Below are positions 46,100 to 52,901 of a stretch of DNA of 63,625 nt, piece after piece. Every line of letters starts with the position of its first letter. Positions within the stretch are counted from its first letter, which is position 1. A program made the position numbers and the translations under genes. The notes under the pieces were generated by a model. The model was not told the origin of the DNA, searched no databases, and was given only the letters and a program-made list of their open reading frames with translations. The stretch is taken from the NCBI GenBank assembly GCA_902779565.1, contig CACZCD010000026.1, positions 1 to 63,625 of the forward strand, written 5' to 3'. This DNA is from an uncultured bacterium. Lineage in GTDB: Bacteria > Verrucomicrobiota > Kiritimatiellia > RFP12 > UBA1067.

Positions 46100-48922
46100 C
46101 TACCGCACGACAATAGTGGTTCCATCAGGCCCGCCAGTGCGCGTGTGAAGGAACTCAACAGGGGCAAGCGCCCCCGCACTTACGCGCAGATCGTCGATGC
46201 GACCCATGAAGAAGCCAGCGGTCTGCTCGGCATCTGCACCAATCGTGATTATGTCGCTAAGCATAGCCGCCGTCTTTGCCCAAGCGCGACCAGCAGGCAT
46301 CGTACGCTGATAATCAACATAGAACTTCACAGCATCAGCGCCAGACTGCGTGCGGTCAATGACGAGCGCGATATGGTGCCAATCCCTGTCGGCGAACGAT
46401 GCTATATTGGTGCTGCCACCGTTTAATGTAGCCAGATGGTCATACGGGACGAAAGACCCCGAAAGTGTACCCGCCGTGGTATCGGATGCCACCATAAACG
46501 ATCCCGCGCCACTCCCCATGCCAAATATCGAGCCTGACGCTGGATTTTTCCCGAACCACGCAAAACATTCCACCGTCGCTTGTGCAAGCACAGAAAGATC
46601 AATATTGGTCGTGGTCACATATGACGATGCGCCATTGAACACAAGGGCACCACCACGCACAGCGCAATCGTTGACCAGCAAACCGTTCTGATTCGAGAAG
46701 TCCCAATACGCCAGAGTCCGATTCTCTTCGGGAACAACATCGTTATCCAAGTTGTCCAGCACGTAGTCGGCAGGTTCAAGCGCCTCGTCGGAGATGGCAA
46801 CGCGATAGTACATCCCCTTGAAATACGTACTGTTATAGTACGATGGGCTGTTGCCGAAATATATCCTCTGACTACCAAGGTTGTCAATTGGCGTCGTCGC
46901 GGTTCCCGTCTTTGTTATTGAGCCGTCCACCACAAGCGTAAAATTTGCTGGCATGGTGTTGGCATCTATCGAATAACGAATGCGGTAATGCCCATCTAAC
47001 GCCGAGCCGCGACTACCAGACGTAAGCGTCGAAGCCCAAGACGAAGAGTCCGCCACCGCTCGGAAAAGTCCGCGGTAACTATCGTTGCTGCCGCTTCTGT
47101 CAACAACGAATCCTCCGGCAAGCGTAGTGTCCTCGCTCCCTGCGATGGCAAACGGACCGGCGGGACTCCACCATCTGTTGTAGTCAATCTCTATGGTCAT
47201 TGCCTTCGTATGCCTAAGATCGATAGGATCTGTGGTGTAGAAACGCTGGCTGGATCCGTTCAGCTTCAATCCAGTACCAGACCCGGTAAACGTCCCGCTT
47301 TCATTCGCAAATGCCGGCGACCCAACCAATGTAAGCGAATGTCCGTTGCCTGTCACATCGTCAGTCTTTGACTGGTCAAACCTGTAGAGGGCAATTGCCT
47401 TCTTTGCCGGAGAGCGATCAACAAGGAACTTATCAGGGGTGAGCACCGCCGCCGTGATTCGGACATCGTCAAGCTGACCGTAGTATGGACACGCATTAAT
47501 TTCTGAAGCGTTGATTTCCTCTGTGCTCGATCCTCCGATCTGCTTATTTCCGCGCCTAAATAAATACAACGGCAAATCGCTAAGCGCAAACGCCTTCTGG
47601 TCAGCGTTTCCAGCCTCGGTACTACACGCGGCAGGAATCCCGTCGATGTACATCGTAACGATGCCCGCGCCCTGTTTAGCGGGATCGTACACCATCGCAA
47701 GATGACGCCACCGATAGTCGCCAAGATCACCAAATGCCTCTTCAGATGTGCGAGAGTAGGCACCAGAGCCGCCTGATACGTGGAAACCAGAAAAGATCGT
47801 GGAGTAACCGGAGGACTTGTCATCAAAACTGATGCGGAATGCGCCAGGATTATTCCAATAGCCGACACCTGACTCCATCAGCATGCCGATACGCGTGCTC
47901 GTCGAATCTGACTTGAAATACATTTCTACCGTAAAACCAATCTTCGAAAATGCCGAAAACGGGAACGCCTCGTCCACCGAACAGTTAAATTCAGATAGAC
48001 GGGTTCCGTAGGTCGTAAGTGCATAACCTGATTTAAATGCGACATTACTCACGGCAGCAAGGTCGAATCCATTGCCTGTAACGTCTTTGCCGCCATTGCT
48101 GCCGAACGGCCAGTAGGCGACCACGGGCAGTCTATCGTCATCCGCCCGCATTGCCTTACCGACAGTCGGATACTTGAGGAAATCTTCTGGTGCGACTACG
48201 CCGCGGCTGATGCGCACATCGTCTATATAGCCTCGAAAATAGCTCATCCCCTCGACGTACTTCTGGCTATAACCAATCTGGAAGAAGTCGTTGAAGAGGT
48301 TAGGAACTGCGTAAGGGGCATTTTCAGTGCGCCCGGCGTTCCTCTGTCGAACGCCGTCTATGTAAAGACGGCATGAGTTTTCGTTGTTTCCCTGCGAACG
48401 GTCAATGACATATGCGATATGGTGCCATGCTCCATCTACAAAGCCTTTATTGTTACCTGCAAGAGATTGGGACACATGGTCCGAATCATTTGTATAGGAA
48501 CTGTCGAGCTGCCATCCTGCCTCCGATGTGCGCATTTGCGCCTGATAAACACCAGCGTTATAGAGAATGAAACCGCCAGTCCCAACCCACGGCTCTGGCG
48601 TAGTGAATAGGACTGCGTAAACACCGGCTGGCCGCTCCGTCAACCGACACCAGCACTCAAACGTCACCGCCGTCTCGCCGGAGAGGTCGAGCGCGGTCGC
48701 CGTCTTCAGATATTGATCCGTCCGTCCATCATTTAGCGACACATAAGCCGCATCGCTTTCAGCAATCTCCACGCCTTCGAGGTGGTGCCCATTGCCGGAG
48801 ACGTCGTTGAAGCCGTTCGTGCCGAATGGCCAGTAGGCTATCGTTTCCGTCTCCGCCGAAGCGGAAATCGCCAATCCAAACGCCGCGCCAAATGCGCAGA
48901 ATGCCGTCGATAGTGCTTTCAT
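46100..48922 (-). CDS. Secreted protein with four LamG/concanavalin A-like domains
   Basis: A 940-aa protein. After a signal peptide (MKALSTAFCAFGAAFGLAISASA) four LamG units follow, each opening with an AYWPFG/ALYRFD/AYWDF motif near residues 28, 268, 520 and 735, with D-VTGNGH calcium-site signatures and W-H-(I/L)A-(Y/L)-V-(I/Y)-D motifs. It probably binds polysaccharide at the cell surface; there is no catalytic motif or recognisable cell-wall anchor. AAGGAGTG precedes the ATG by 7 nt. Confidence 0.85.
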   Translation of the reverse strand: MKALSTAFCAFGAAFGLAISASAETETIAYWPFGTNGFNDVSGNGHHLEGVEIAESDAAYVSLNDGRTDQYLKTATALDLSGETAVTFECWCRLTERPAGVYAVLFTTPEPWVGTGGFILYNAGVYQAQMRTSEAGWQLDSSYTNDSDHVSQSLAGNNKGFVDGAWHHIAYVIDRSQGNNENSCRLYIDGVRQRNAGRTENAPYAVPNLFNDFFQIGYSQKYVEGMSYFRGYIDDVRISRGVVAPEDFLKYPTVGKAMRADDDRLPVVAYWPFGSNGGKDVTGNGFDLAAVSNVAFKSGYALTTYGTRLSEFNCSVDEAFPFSAFSKIGFTVEMYFKSDSTSTRIGMLMESGVGYWNNPGAFRISFDDKSSGYSTIFSGFHVSGGSGAYSRTSEEAFGDLGDYRWRHLAMVYDPAKQGAGIVTMYIDGIPAACSTEAGNADQKAFALSDLPLYLFRRGNKQIGGSSTEEINASEINACPYYGQLDDVRITAAVLTPDKFLVDRSPAKKAIALYRFDQSKTDDVTGNGHSLTLVGSPAFANESGTFTGSGTGLKLNGSSQRFYTTDPIDLRHTKAMTIEIDYNRWWSPAGPFAIAGSEDTTLAGGFVVDRSGSNDSYRGLFRAVADSSSWASTLTSGSRGSALDGHYRIRYSIDANTMPANFTLVVDGSITKTGTATTPIDNLGSQRIYFGNSPSYYNSTYFKGMYYRVAISDEALEPADYVLDNLDNDVVPEENRTLAYWDFSNQNGLLVNDCAVRGGALVFNGASSYVTTTNIDLSVLAQATVECFAWFGKNPASGSIFGMGSGAGSFMVASDTTAGTLSGSFVPYDHLATLNGGSTNIASFADRDWHHIALVIDRTQSGADAVKFYVDYQRTMPAGRAWAKTAAMLSDIITIGADAEQTAGFFMGRIDDLRVSAGALAPVEFLHTRTGGPDGTTIVVR

Positions 48923-48971
48923 TATGCATCACTCCTTGTCTTTAGACGAGGGACTATCCCCCCACAGCTCG

Positions 48972-48983
48972 CTATGATACCAT
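48972..48983 (-). promoter_or_regulatory. Probable extended -10 upstream of the LamG gene
   Basis: TGGTATCAT on the minus strand about 50 nt upstream of the LamG ATG. The gap contains AAGGAGTG. Confidence 0.4.
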
Positions 48984-49030
48984 CAATCGTCACTTTTTTC
49001 GGCAAAAAACACTTGCGAAATTTAGCAATC

Positions 49031-49086
49031 CCATGAGCCGATTAGTCACAGGCCTATGAGCCGCATACCCTCAGGACTATGAGCCG
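49031..49086. repeat. Left array: three direct repeats with 23-bp period
   Basis: CCATGAGCCG, CTATGAGCCG and CTATGAGCCG start at 49031, 49054 and 49077. The octamer TATGAGCC recurs in the opposite orientation in the right array at 49560-49691. Confidence 0.7.
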
Positions 49087-49203
49087 ATGATCCGTGGCCA
49101 GGCGCCGCCGATGGTTCCTTCGTGGAACTCAAGTTCCCCGGCAGCAAGCGCGTCTGCGTCCCCCTTGAAAAGACCGCCCTCCTTGCGAATCACTACGCCA
49201 CCG
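49083..49203 (-). pseudogene. Duplicated C-terminal fragment of the downstream nucleotidyltransferase gene
   Basis: The minus strand encodes RKEGGLFKGDADA...LAAGELEFHEGTIGGAWPRIIGS, nearly identical to the end of the intact gene at 49843-50652 but lacking a 12-bp segment. The rest of the gene is absent. It marks a duplication or recombination event bordering the HTH gene. Confidence 0.85.
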
Positions 49204-49220
49204 CTCCGCTCTTGCCTTGA

Positions 49221-49247
49221 ACCCGTAACGGGTGGATATGGTAAAAT
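49221..49247 (+). promoter_or_regulatory. Promoter and palindromic operator of the HTH gene
   Basis: ACCCGTAACGGGT (49221-49233) is a 13-bp palindrome in the -35 region. TGGTAAAAT (-10 at 49242-49247) follows, and the ATG is 7 nt later. Autoregulation by the HTH product is plausible. Confidence 0.5.
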
Positions 49248-49254
49248 ACGCGCC

Positions 49255-49572
49255 ATGAAAAGCCATAGATCCACGGGAAGACCAAGGGGAAGACCGCCAT
49301 CCCTGCCGTTCGATCTCGACGAGCAGGTGCTATGCGACCTTGAAAGCAGGATGGACACGACAACCTTTCTCGTCACGCCATCCCTCAGCCAAATAGCGAG
49401 AAGGCTGAAGGTCAGCCGTGCATCAATCAAGAGGGTCGTCGCAAGGCTCAGGAACAGCGGATACATCGAACTTTGCTACATCAAGAAGCGGCCTACCGAC
49501 AAAATCTGTACCATCCTCTACAAGCTGCTGCGCTATGAGTCAAGGCATACGTCCTCTGCATGTGGCTCATAA
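49255..49572 (+). CDS. Small AT-hook / winged-HTH DNA-binding protein
   Basis: A 105-aa basic protein. The N-terminus has an AT-hook-like GRPRGRPP. Residues about 45-75 form a helix-turn-helix (SLSQIARRLKVSRASIKRVVARLRNSG), followed by a wing-like hairpin (YIELCYIKKRPTDK). Family not identified. The gene is flanked by repeat arrays whose shared octamer is inverted, and its last codons form the first unit of the right array, so the protein may bind these repeats. It is the only plus-strand gene in this neighbourhood. Confidence 0.65.
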   Translation: MKSHRSTGRPRGRPPSLPFDLDEQVLCDLESRMDTTTFLVTPSLSQIARRLKVSRASIKRVVARLRNSGYIELCYIKKRPTDKICTILYKLLRYESRHTSSACGS

Positions 49573-49691
49573 TTCCCCTTGGTGAGGCTAAGGCATTCTG
49601 ACCATGAGGCTCATAATTCCCCTCCACGTGGCTCAAAACTCCCTTTCACGTGGCTCAAAATTCCCCTCCACGTGGCTCAAAATTCCCCCTC
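49560..49691. repeat. Right array: six 22-bp direct repeats
   Basis: Units start at 49560, 49582 (degenerate), 49604, 49626, 49648 and 49670, consensus ACGTGGCTCAAAATTCCCCTCC. CACGTG palindromes and AAAATT tracts recur. The first unit overlaps the HTH stop codon. Confidence 0.85.
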
Positions 49692-49729
49692 TGCAAGGGA
49701 CAATCCCCTGCGGTTTCCGTCAGCGGTGG

Positions 49730-49837
49730 TCACTCAAAATACTCCACGTCGGGATTGAGGAAGCCGAGGGAATAGACCTGCGGCAAGAGCTTGGCGCGGA
49801 GCGCATCGTGTGCGGCGCGCAACGGCTCGGCAAGCAT
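49730..49837 (-). other. Possible 35-codon ORF or gene remnant after the nucleotidyltransferase
   Basis: An open frame MLAEPLRAAHDALRAKLLPQ...NPDVEYFE follows the nucleotidyltransferase stop by 5 bp in another frame. Its composition looks protein-like. It may be a small gene or the truncated tail of something cut by the adjoining repeat array. Confidence 0.3.
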
Positions 49838-49842
49838 CACGC

Positions 49843-50652
49843 CTATCCGATGATCCGCGGCCATGCGCCGCCGATGGTTCCTTCGTGGAACTCAAGCTCC
49901 CCGGCGGCAAGTGCCGCAACAAGCGCGTCTGCGTCTCCCTTGAAAAGGCCGCCCTCCTTCGTCATCACCGCCTTGCCGACCTCGGCCGGCGGAAGGAGCT
50001 TTACCATGTCGCGCGCACGCCATATCATTTCGTGCCACTTGCTGGACAAATCGGCAAGATCATAATCCGCCGCGTTCCGTATCGCCATTTCAAATTCAGG
50101 GCGGGTGTAGTTCGTGCGCGCGCACATCTCAAGGATATAGTTGGGCGTCAACCCAAGATCCTTCCCGTTTGCCGCCCATGCTAGCAGACCAAGCGGCTGG
50201 ATGTCTTCGGCGCATGTTATGGTGTCCACCCAATCCCTCGGCACGCGGCGTCCCGCAAGGGCGAGCAACTTGTTGGTCGCAAGATCGAACGGGTGAAGCG
50301 TGAGTCCCAGCAGGTCGTCTTCAATGAGAGGGAAGAACCTGTAGGCGGAATCCTGAACCCACTGAATCTCCGTCGCGTCCCCCGATCTGGAAACCACAAC
50401 CTCCACGATGTAGTCGCGTCTGCGCGTCACGCGAATGTCATAGCCGGCGGACTGAAGTACGGCGCAGTCATGGTCAGCCGCGCGTTCAAGCGCCGAATAG
50501 CTGCTGTTGAACACATCGATGTCGGACGACACGCGCGGACGCTTGAGTTGGTGATTGAGCGCAAGCCCACCGGCGATGTACGTCTCGCCGCCGTCTATGC
50601 GCGAACGGGCAATCCGCTTGAGTACTTCGGACTGAAATGCGGTGACAGCCAT
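49843..50652 (-). CDS. Nucleotidyltransferase, AbiEii-like
   Basis: A 269-aa protein with GGLALNHQLKRPRVSSDIDVF, the G-G/S...D-x-D nucleotidyltransferase signature seen in the AbiEii/DUF1814 toxin group. A middle segment (LHPFDLATNKLLALAGRRVPRDWVD) contains the family-typical K-LAL-RR-DW-D pattern. It is paired with an upstream 81-aa gene overlapping by 58 bp, as in toxin-antitoxin cassettes. A near-identical tail fragment lies at 49083-49203. Confidence 0.75.
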   Translation of the reverse strand: MAVTAFQSEVLKRIARSRIDGGETYIAGGLALNHQLKRPRVSSDIDVFNSSYSALERAADHDCAVLQSAGYDIRVTRRRDYIVEVVVSRSGDATEIQWVQDSAYRFFPLIEDDLLGLTLHPFDLATNKLLALAGRRVPRDWVDTITCAEDIQPLGLLAWAANGKDLGLTPNYILEMCARTNYTRPEFEMAIRNAADYDLADLSSKWHEMIWRARDMVKLLPPAEVGKAVMTKEGGLFKGDADALVAALAAGELEFHEGTIGGAWPRIIG

Positions 50653-50840
50653 GACCTGATTCTCCCTATTCGCCTAAACGCCTCCGCGTCGCCGTAAGTT
50701 TCGATCGACGAAAGCACCTGTTCCAGCTGGACTTCATTCTGCGGAGGTCTAGACAAATCGGCAAACCACAAGCAGACGTCACGGTAATCCCGGACAACTG
50801 ACCTGTAGGCCTCCGAATCAACTATCTCCTGAATTGTCAT
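50595..50840 (-). CDS. Small helical protein, possible antitoxin partner
   Basis: An 81-aa protein (MTIQEIVDSEAYRSVVRDYRDVCLWFADLSRPPQNEVQLEQVLSSI...). No HTH is evident, so it is not a classical AbiEi. The start at 50840 is chosen over a longer reading because an extended -10 lies 6 nt upstream and the peptide begins with a normal helix there. Its 3' end overlaps the nucleotidyltransferase start by 58 bp. The role as cognate antitoxin is inferred only from order and size. Confidence 0.6.
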   Translation of the reverse strand: MTIQEIVDSEAYRSVVRDYRDVCLWFADLSRPPQNEVQLEQVLSSIETYGDAEAFRRIGRIRSWLSPHFSPKYSSGLPVRA

Positions 50841-50846
50841 GCCGCT

Positions 50847-50852
50847 ATTATA
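50847..50852 (-). promoter_or_regulatory. Extended -10 promoter of the two-gene nucleotidyltransferase cassette (leaderless)
   Basis: TGGTATAAT on the minus strand, with TATAAT ending 6 nt before the ATG at 50840. Confidence 0.6.
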
Positions 50853-50888
50853 CCATATCGAAACCCGGCGGCGCAATTCCCCGAAAAG

Positions 50889-52112
50889 TCACGGGGTGCG
50901 GTTCCCGGCGTTGCGGTAGTCGCGCATGGACCGGCCAAACCGCTTCACGAACACATGCTCCATGTACGATTCCGACCGATACCCGCACAGGCGGGCGATT
51001 TCACGGTGCGAAAGACGTGTTCCGGAAAGGAGCCGCCGCACATGCTCCAGACGCACCTCCTCAATCGCCTCACGCACGGACCGCCCCTTGATCTGCCGGT
51101 ACCGAAGATCCAGAAGCCGACGCGAGATGCCGAGCAAACCAGCGAGAACATCCGCGTTCAGCCCGTCGCAGGCGCGCTCCGCGATGATCTCGTCGGCCTG
51201 GCGCACCATCCGCCCCGATGGCGCGCACGGCGCCGTGGACATCCGGGCAGTCACCGTCACATCCCCCACCACCCGCTGACGCAAACGCACACGCCTTCCT
51301 TTCATGAGCTTTGAGAGGGTCTGCGCGGCAAGATGTCCTTCCGCCTCAAAATCAGGATGTATGCTCGAAAGCGACGGGTGGGTGTGGATGCAGAAGATCG
51401 GATCGTCATCCACGCCCAGAACGGCCAGATCATCCGGCACGCGCACACCGCCCCCCAGACAGACCCTCAAGACACCATCGGCGCAATGGTCGTTGGAGGC
51501 AAACACGGCGGCGGGCTTCGGCAACGCCTTCAGCCACGCGAGCAGATCCGGATCGTTCCATCCGACCTCACCCGGAAAGATGCGGACGTCCCGATGACCT
51601 AAACGCCGCAGCTCCCGCGCGAAGAACGCCCCACGGTCCCGTGACCAAGCACGATCCGCAAACGCACCCACGAAGCCAAACGAGACATAGGCGTGCGCTT
51701 CGGTCTTCGCGAGATGCTGTGCCGCCATGCGGCCAATCCTCTCAGAATCCACGGAAATGAACGCGCACTTCCGGCTACCTTGTACCGCAGATCCAAAAAC
51801 GTCCGGCAGATCGATCCCGACAACGGGTACCTTCCGGGACGTCAACAGCTCCAGCACATCCGCGTTGAAATAGGGTTCATACCCCATGATGCCAGACCGG
51901 GTATTGATCCCACAGATGACGCCATCAAGATCCTCCACCGGAAAGTCGCGGAACAACTCCACGCCAAACGAGTGGCGGATGATTCGCAGGTTCCACTCCT
52001 CTCCGCTTTCGCGAAGAAAGCGCATCACGCCGTTGTATTCGTCCACGCCCTCGCGATACGCGAACGGCAGGGCCACGACAACAATCGGCACCTTCGCGGA
52101 ATGTCTTTTCAC
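50889..52112 (-). CDS. XylR-type AraC family transcriptional regulator
   Basis: A 407-aa regulator. The N-terminal 280 residues form a LacI/PBP1-like sugar-sensing domain (VPIVVVALPFAYREGVDEYNGV, FVGAFADRAWSRDRGAFF, PAAVFASNDHCADGVLRVC). The C-terminal 100 residues carry two AraC HTH motifs (LAGLLGISRRLLDLRYRQ, IARLCGYRSESYMEHVFVKRFG). It probably controls neighbouring glycan-use genes in response to a sugar. The GTG start at 52112 has GAGGAG upstream; a TTG at 52124 is the alternative. It follows the PIG-L gene. Confidence 0.9.
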   Translation of the reverse strand: MKRHSAKVPIVVVALPFAYREGVDEYNGVMRFLRESGEEWNLRIIRHSFGVELFRDFPVEDLDGVICGINTRSGIMGYEPYFNADVLELLTSRKVPVVGIDLPDVFGSAVQGSRKCAFISVDSERIGRMAAQHLAKTEAHAYVSFGFVGAFADRAWSRDRGAFFARELRRLGHRDVRIFPGEVGWNDPDLLAWLKALPKPAAVFASNDHCADGVLRVCLGGGVRVPDDLAVLGVDDDPIFCIHTHPSLSSIHPDFEAEGHLAAQTLSKLMKGRRVRLRQRVVGDVTVTARMSTAPCAPSGRMVRQADEIIAERACDGLNADVLAGLLGISRRLLDLRYRQIKGRSVREAIEEVRLEHVRRLLSGTRLSHREIARLCGYRSESYMEHVFVKRFGRSMRDYRNAGNRTP

Positions 52113-52118
52113 CCCACT

Positions 52119-52146
52119 CCTCAACCCTCAACGCTCAACCCTCAAC
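52119..52146. repeat. Four tandem heptamers before the XylR-like gene
   Basis: GTTGAGG/GTTGAGC units on the minus strand fill the gap between the PIG-L stop and the regulator start; the last unit helps form the GAGGAG ribosome site. Confidence 0.8.
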
Positions 52147-52150
52147 ACCC

Positions 52151-52855
52151 CTACGGCAGCACCTTGAAATCGGGCATGTAGCCGTGGATGCGGTGCGCCC
52201 GGAAGGCCTCGGCGTACTTGCAGCCGTTCTGGATGCCGCGGAACCGGGCCCAAACACGCGCCTCCTCCGCAAAATCGGTGCAGCCGAACTCCGCCATGTA
52301 CGGGAACTGGCTCTTGTGGAAATAGATGCCTTTCAGCTTCTCGTCGCATTCGTCGGAGATGTCCACATAGACCTCGGGCAGGAAGTTGATCCCGTAGCTC
52401 GGCTCCCAGTAGAAGAGCGACACCTTCTTCGAGCAAGGCTTCTCGTTCGACTGCTGGTTGCGCCCGGGCAGCGAAAGGAGCATTTCGCGAACAAGCTTCG
52501 ATGTCATGGCATGGTCGGTGGATTCGTCCTCCGGATAATGCGTGAAGATCACGTCCGGATCCGCCCAGCGCATCGCGTCCAGAACCTGCGTGCGGGTCTC
52601 GTTCGTATCGAGAAGCCGCTCGTCGTCGTTGCGCATGAAACGCACCTGCGCCTCGTAAAGCGCCGCCGACTGCAGCATCTCGGCCTCGCGCGTGCGTTCG
52701 ATCTCCTTGATGTCGGTCATCACGTTCGAACCGGTGTTGCCGCTCGTCGTGAGCGCGATATAGATCTTGTGTCCTTGCTTTTTGTACTTGAGCAGTGTTC
52801 CGCCGACATTCAGCTCGATGTCGTCAGGATGTGCACAGACTGCCAGAATGTTCAT
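52151..52855 (-). CDS. PIG-L/LmbE family deacetylase
   Basis: A 234-aa zinc-dependent N-deacetylase. AHPDDIELNVGGTL gives the H-P-D-D metal motif, and HYPEDESTDHAMT supplies the later His. Family members deacetylate GlcNAc derivatives. The enzyme lies between a secreted CBM/TIM-barrel protein and a sugar-responsive regulator, suggesting amino-sugar processing. AAAGGA precedes the ATG, and an extended -10 (TGATATCAT at 52883-52888) lies 27 nt upstream. Confidence 0.85.
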   Translation of the reverse strand: MNILAVCAHPDDIELNVGGTLLKYKKQGHKIYIALTTSGNTGSNVMTDIKEIERTREAEMLQSAALYEAQVRFMRNDDERLLDTNETRTQVLDAMRWADPDVIFTHYPEDESTDHAMTSKLVREMLLSLPGRNQQSNEKPCSKKVSLFYWEPSYGINFLPEVYVDISDECDEKLKGIYFHKSQFPYMAEFGCTDFAEEARVWARFRGIQNGCKYAEAFRAHRIHGYMPDFKVLP

Positions 52856-52882
52856 TTGTCTTTTTCCTTTCAGTAGGTGTAA

Positions 52883-52888
52883 ATGATA
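52883..52888 (-). promoter_or_regulatory. Extended -10 promoter of the PIG-L gene
   Basis: TGATATCAT on the minus strand 27 nt upstream of the ATG, with a Shine-Dalgarno in between. Confidence 0.4.
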
Positions 52889-52901
52889 TCACAGTTTCAT
52901 C

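Noticed and set aside
49087-49254. Upstream extension of the HTH protein
   Set aside because: This stretch is the antisense of the nucleotidyltransferase tail fragment, and the promoter lies after it.
49031-49691. The repeat arrays as a CRISPR array
   Set aside because: The period is only 22-23 bp and there are no unique spacers; repeats directly abut with divergent filler.
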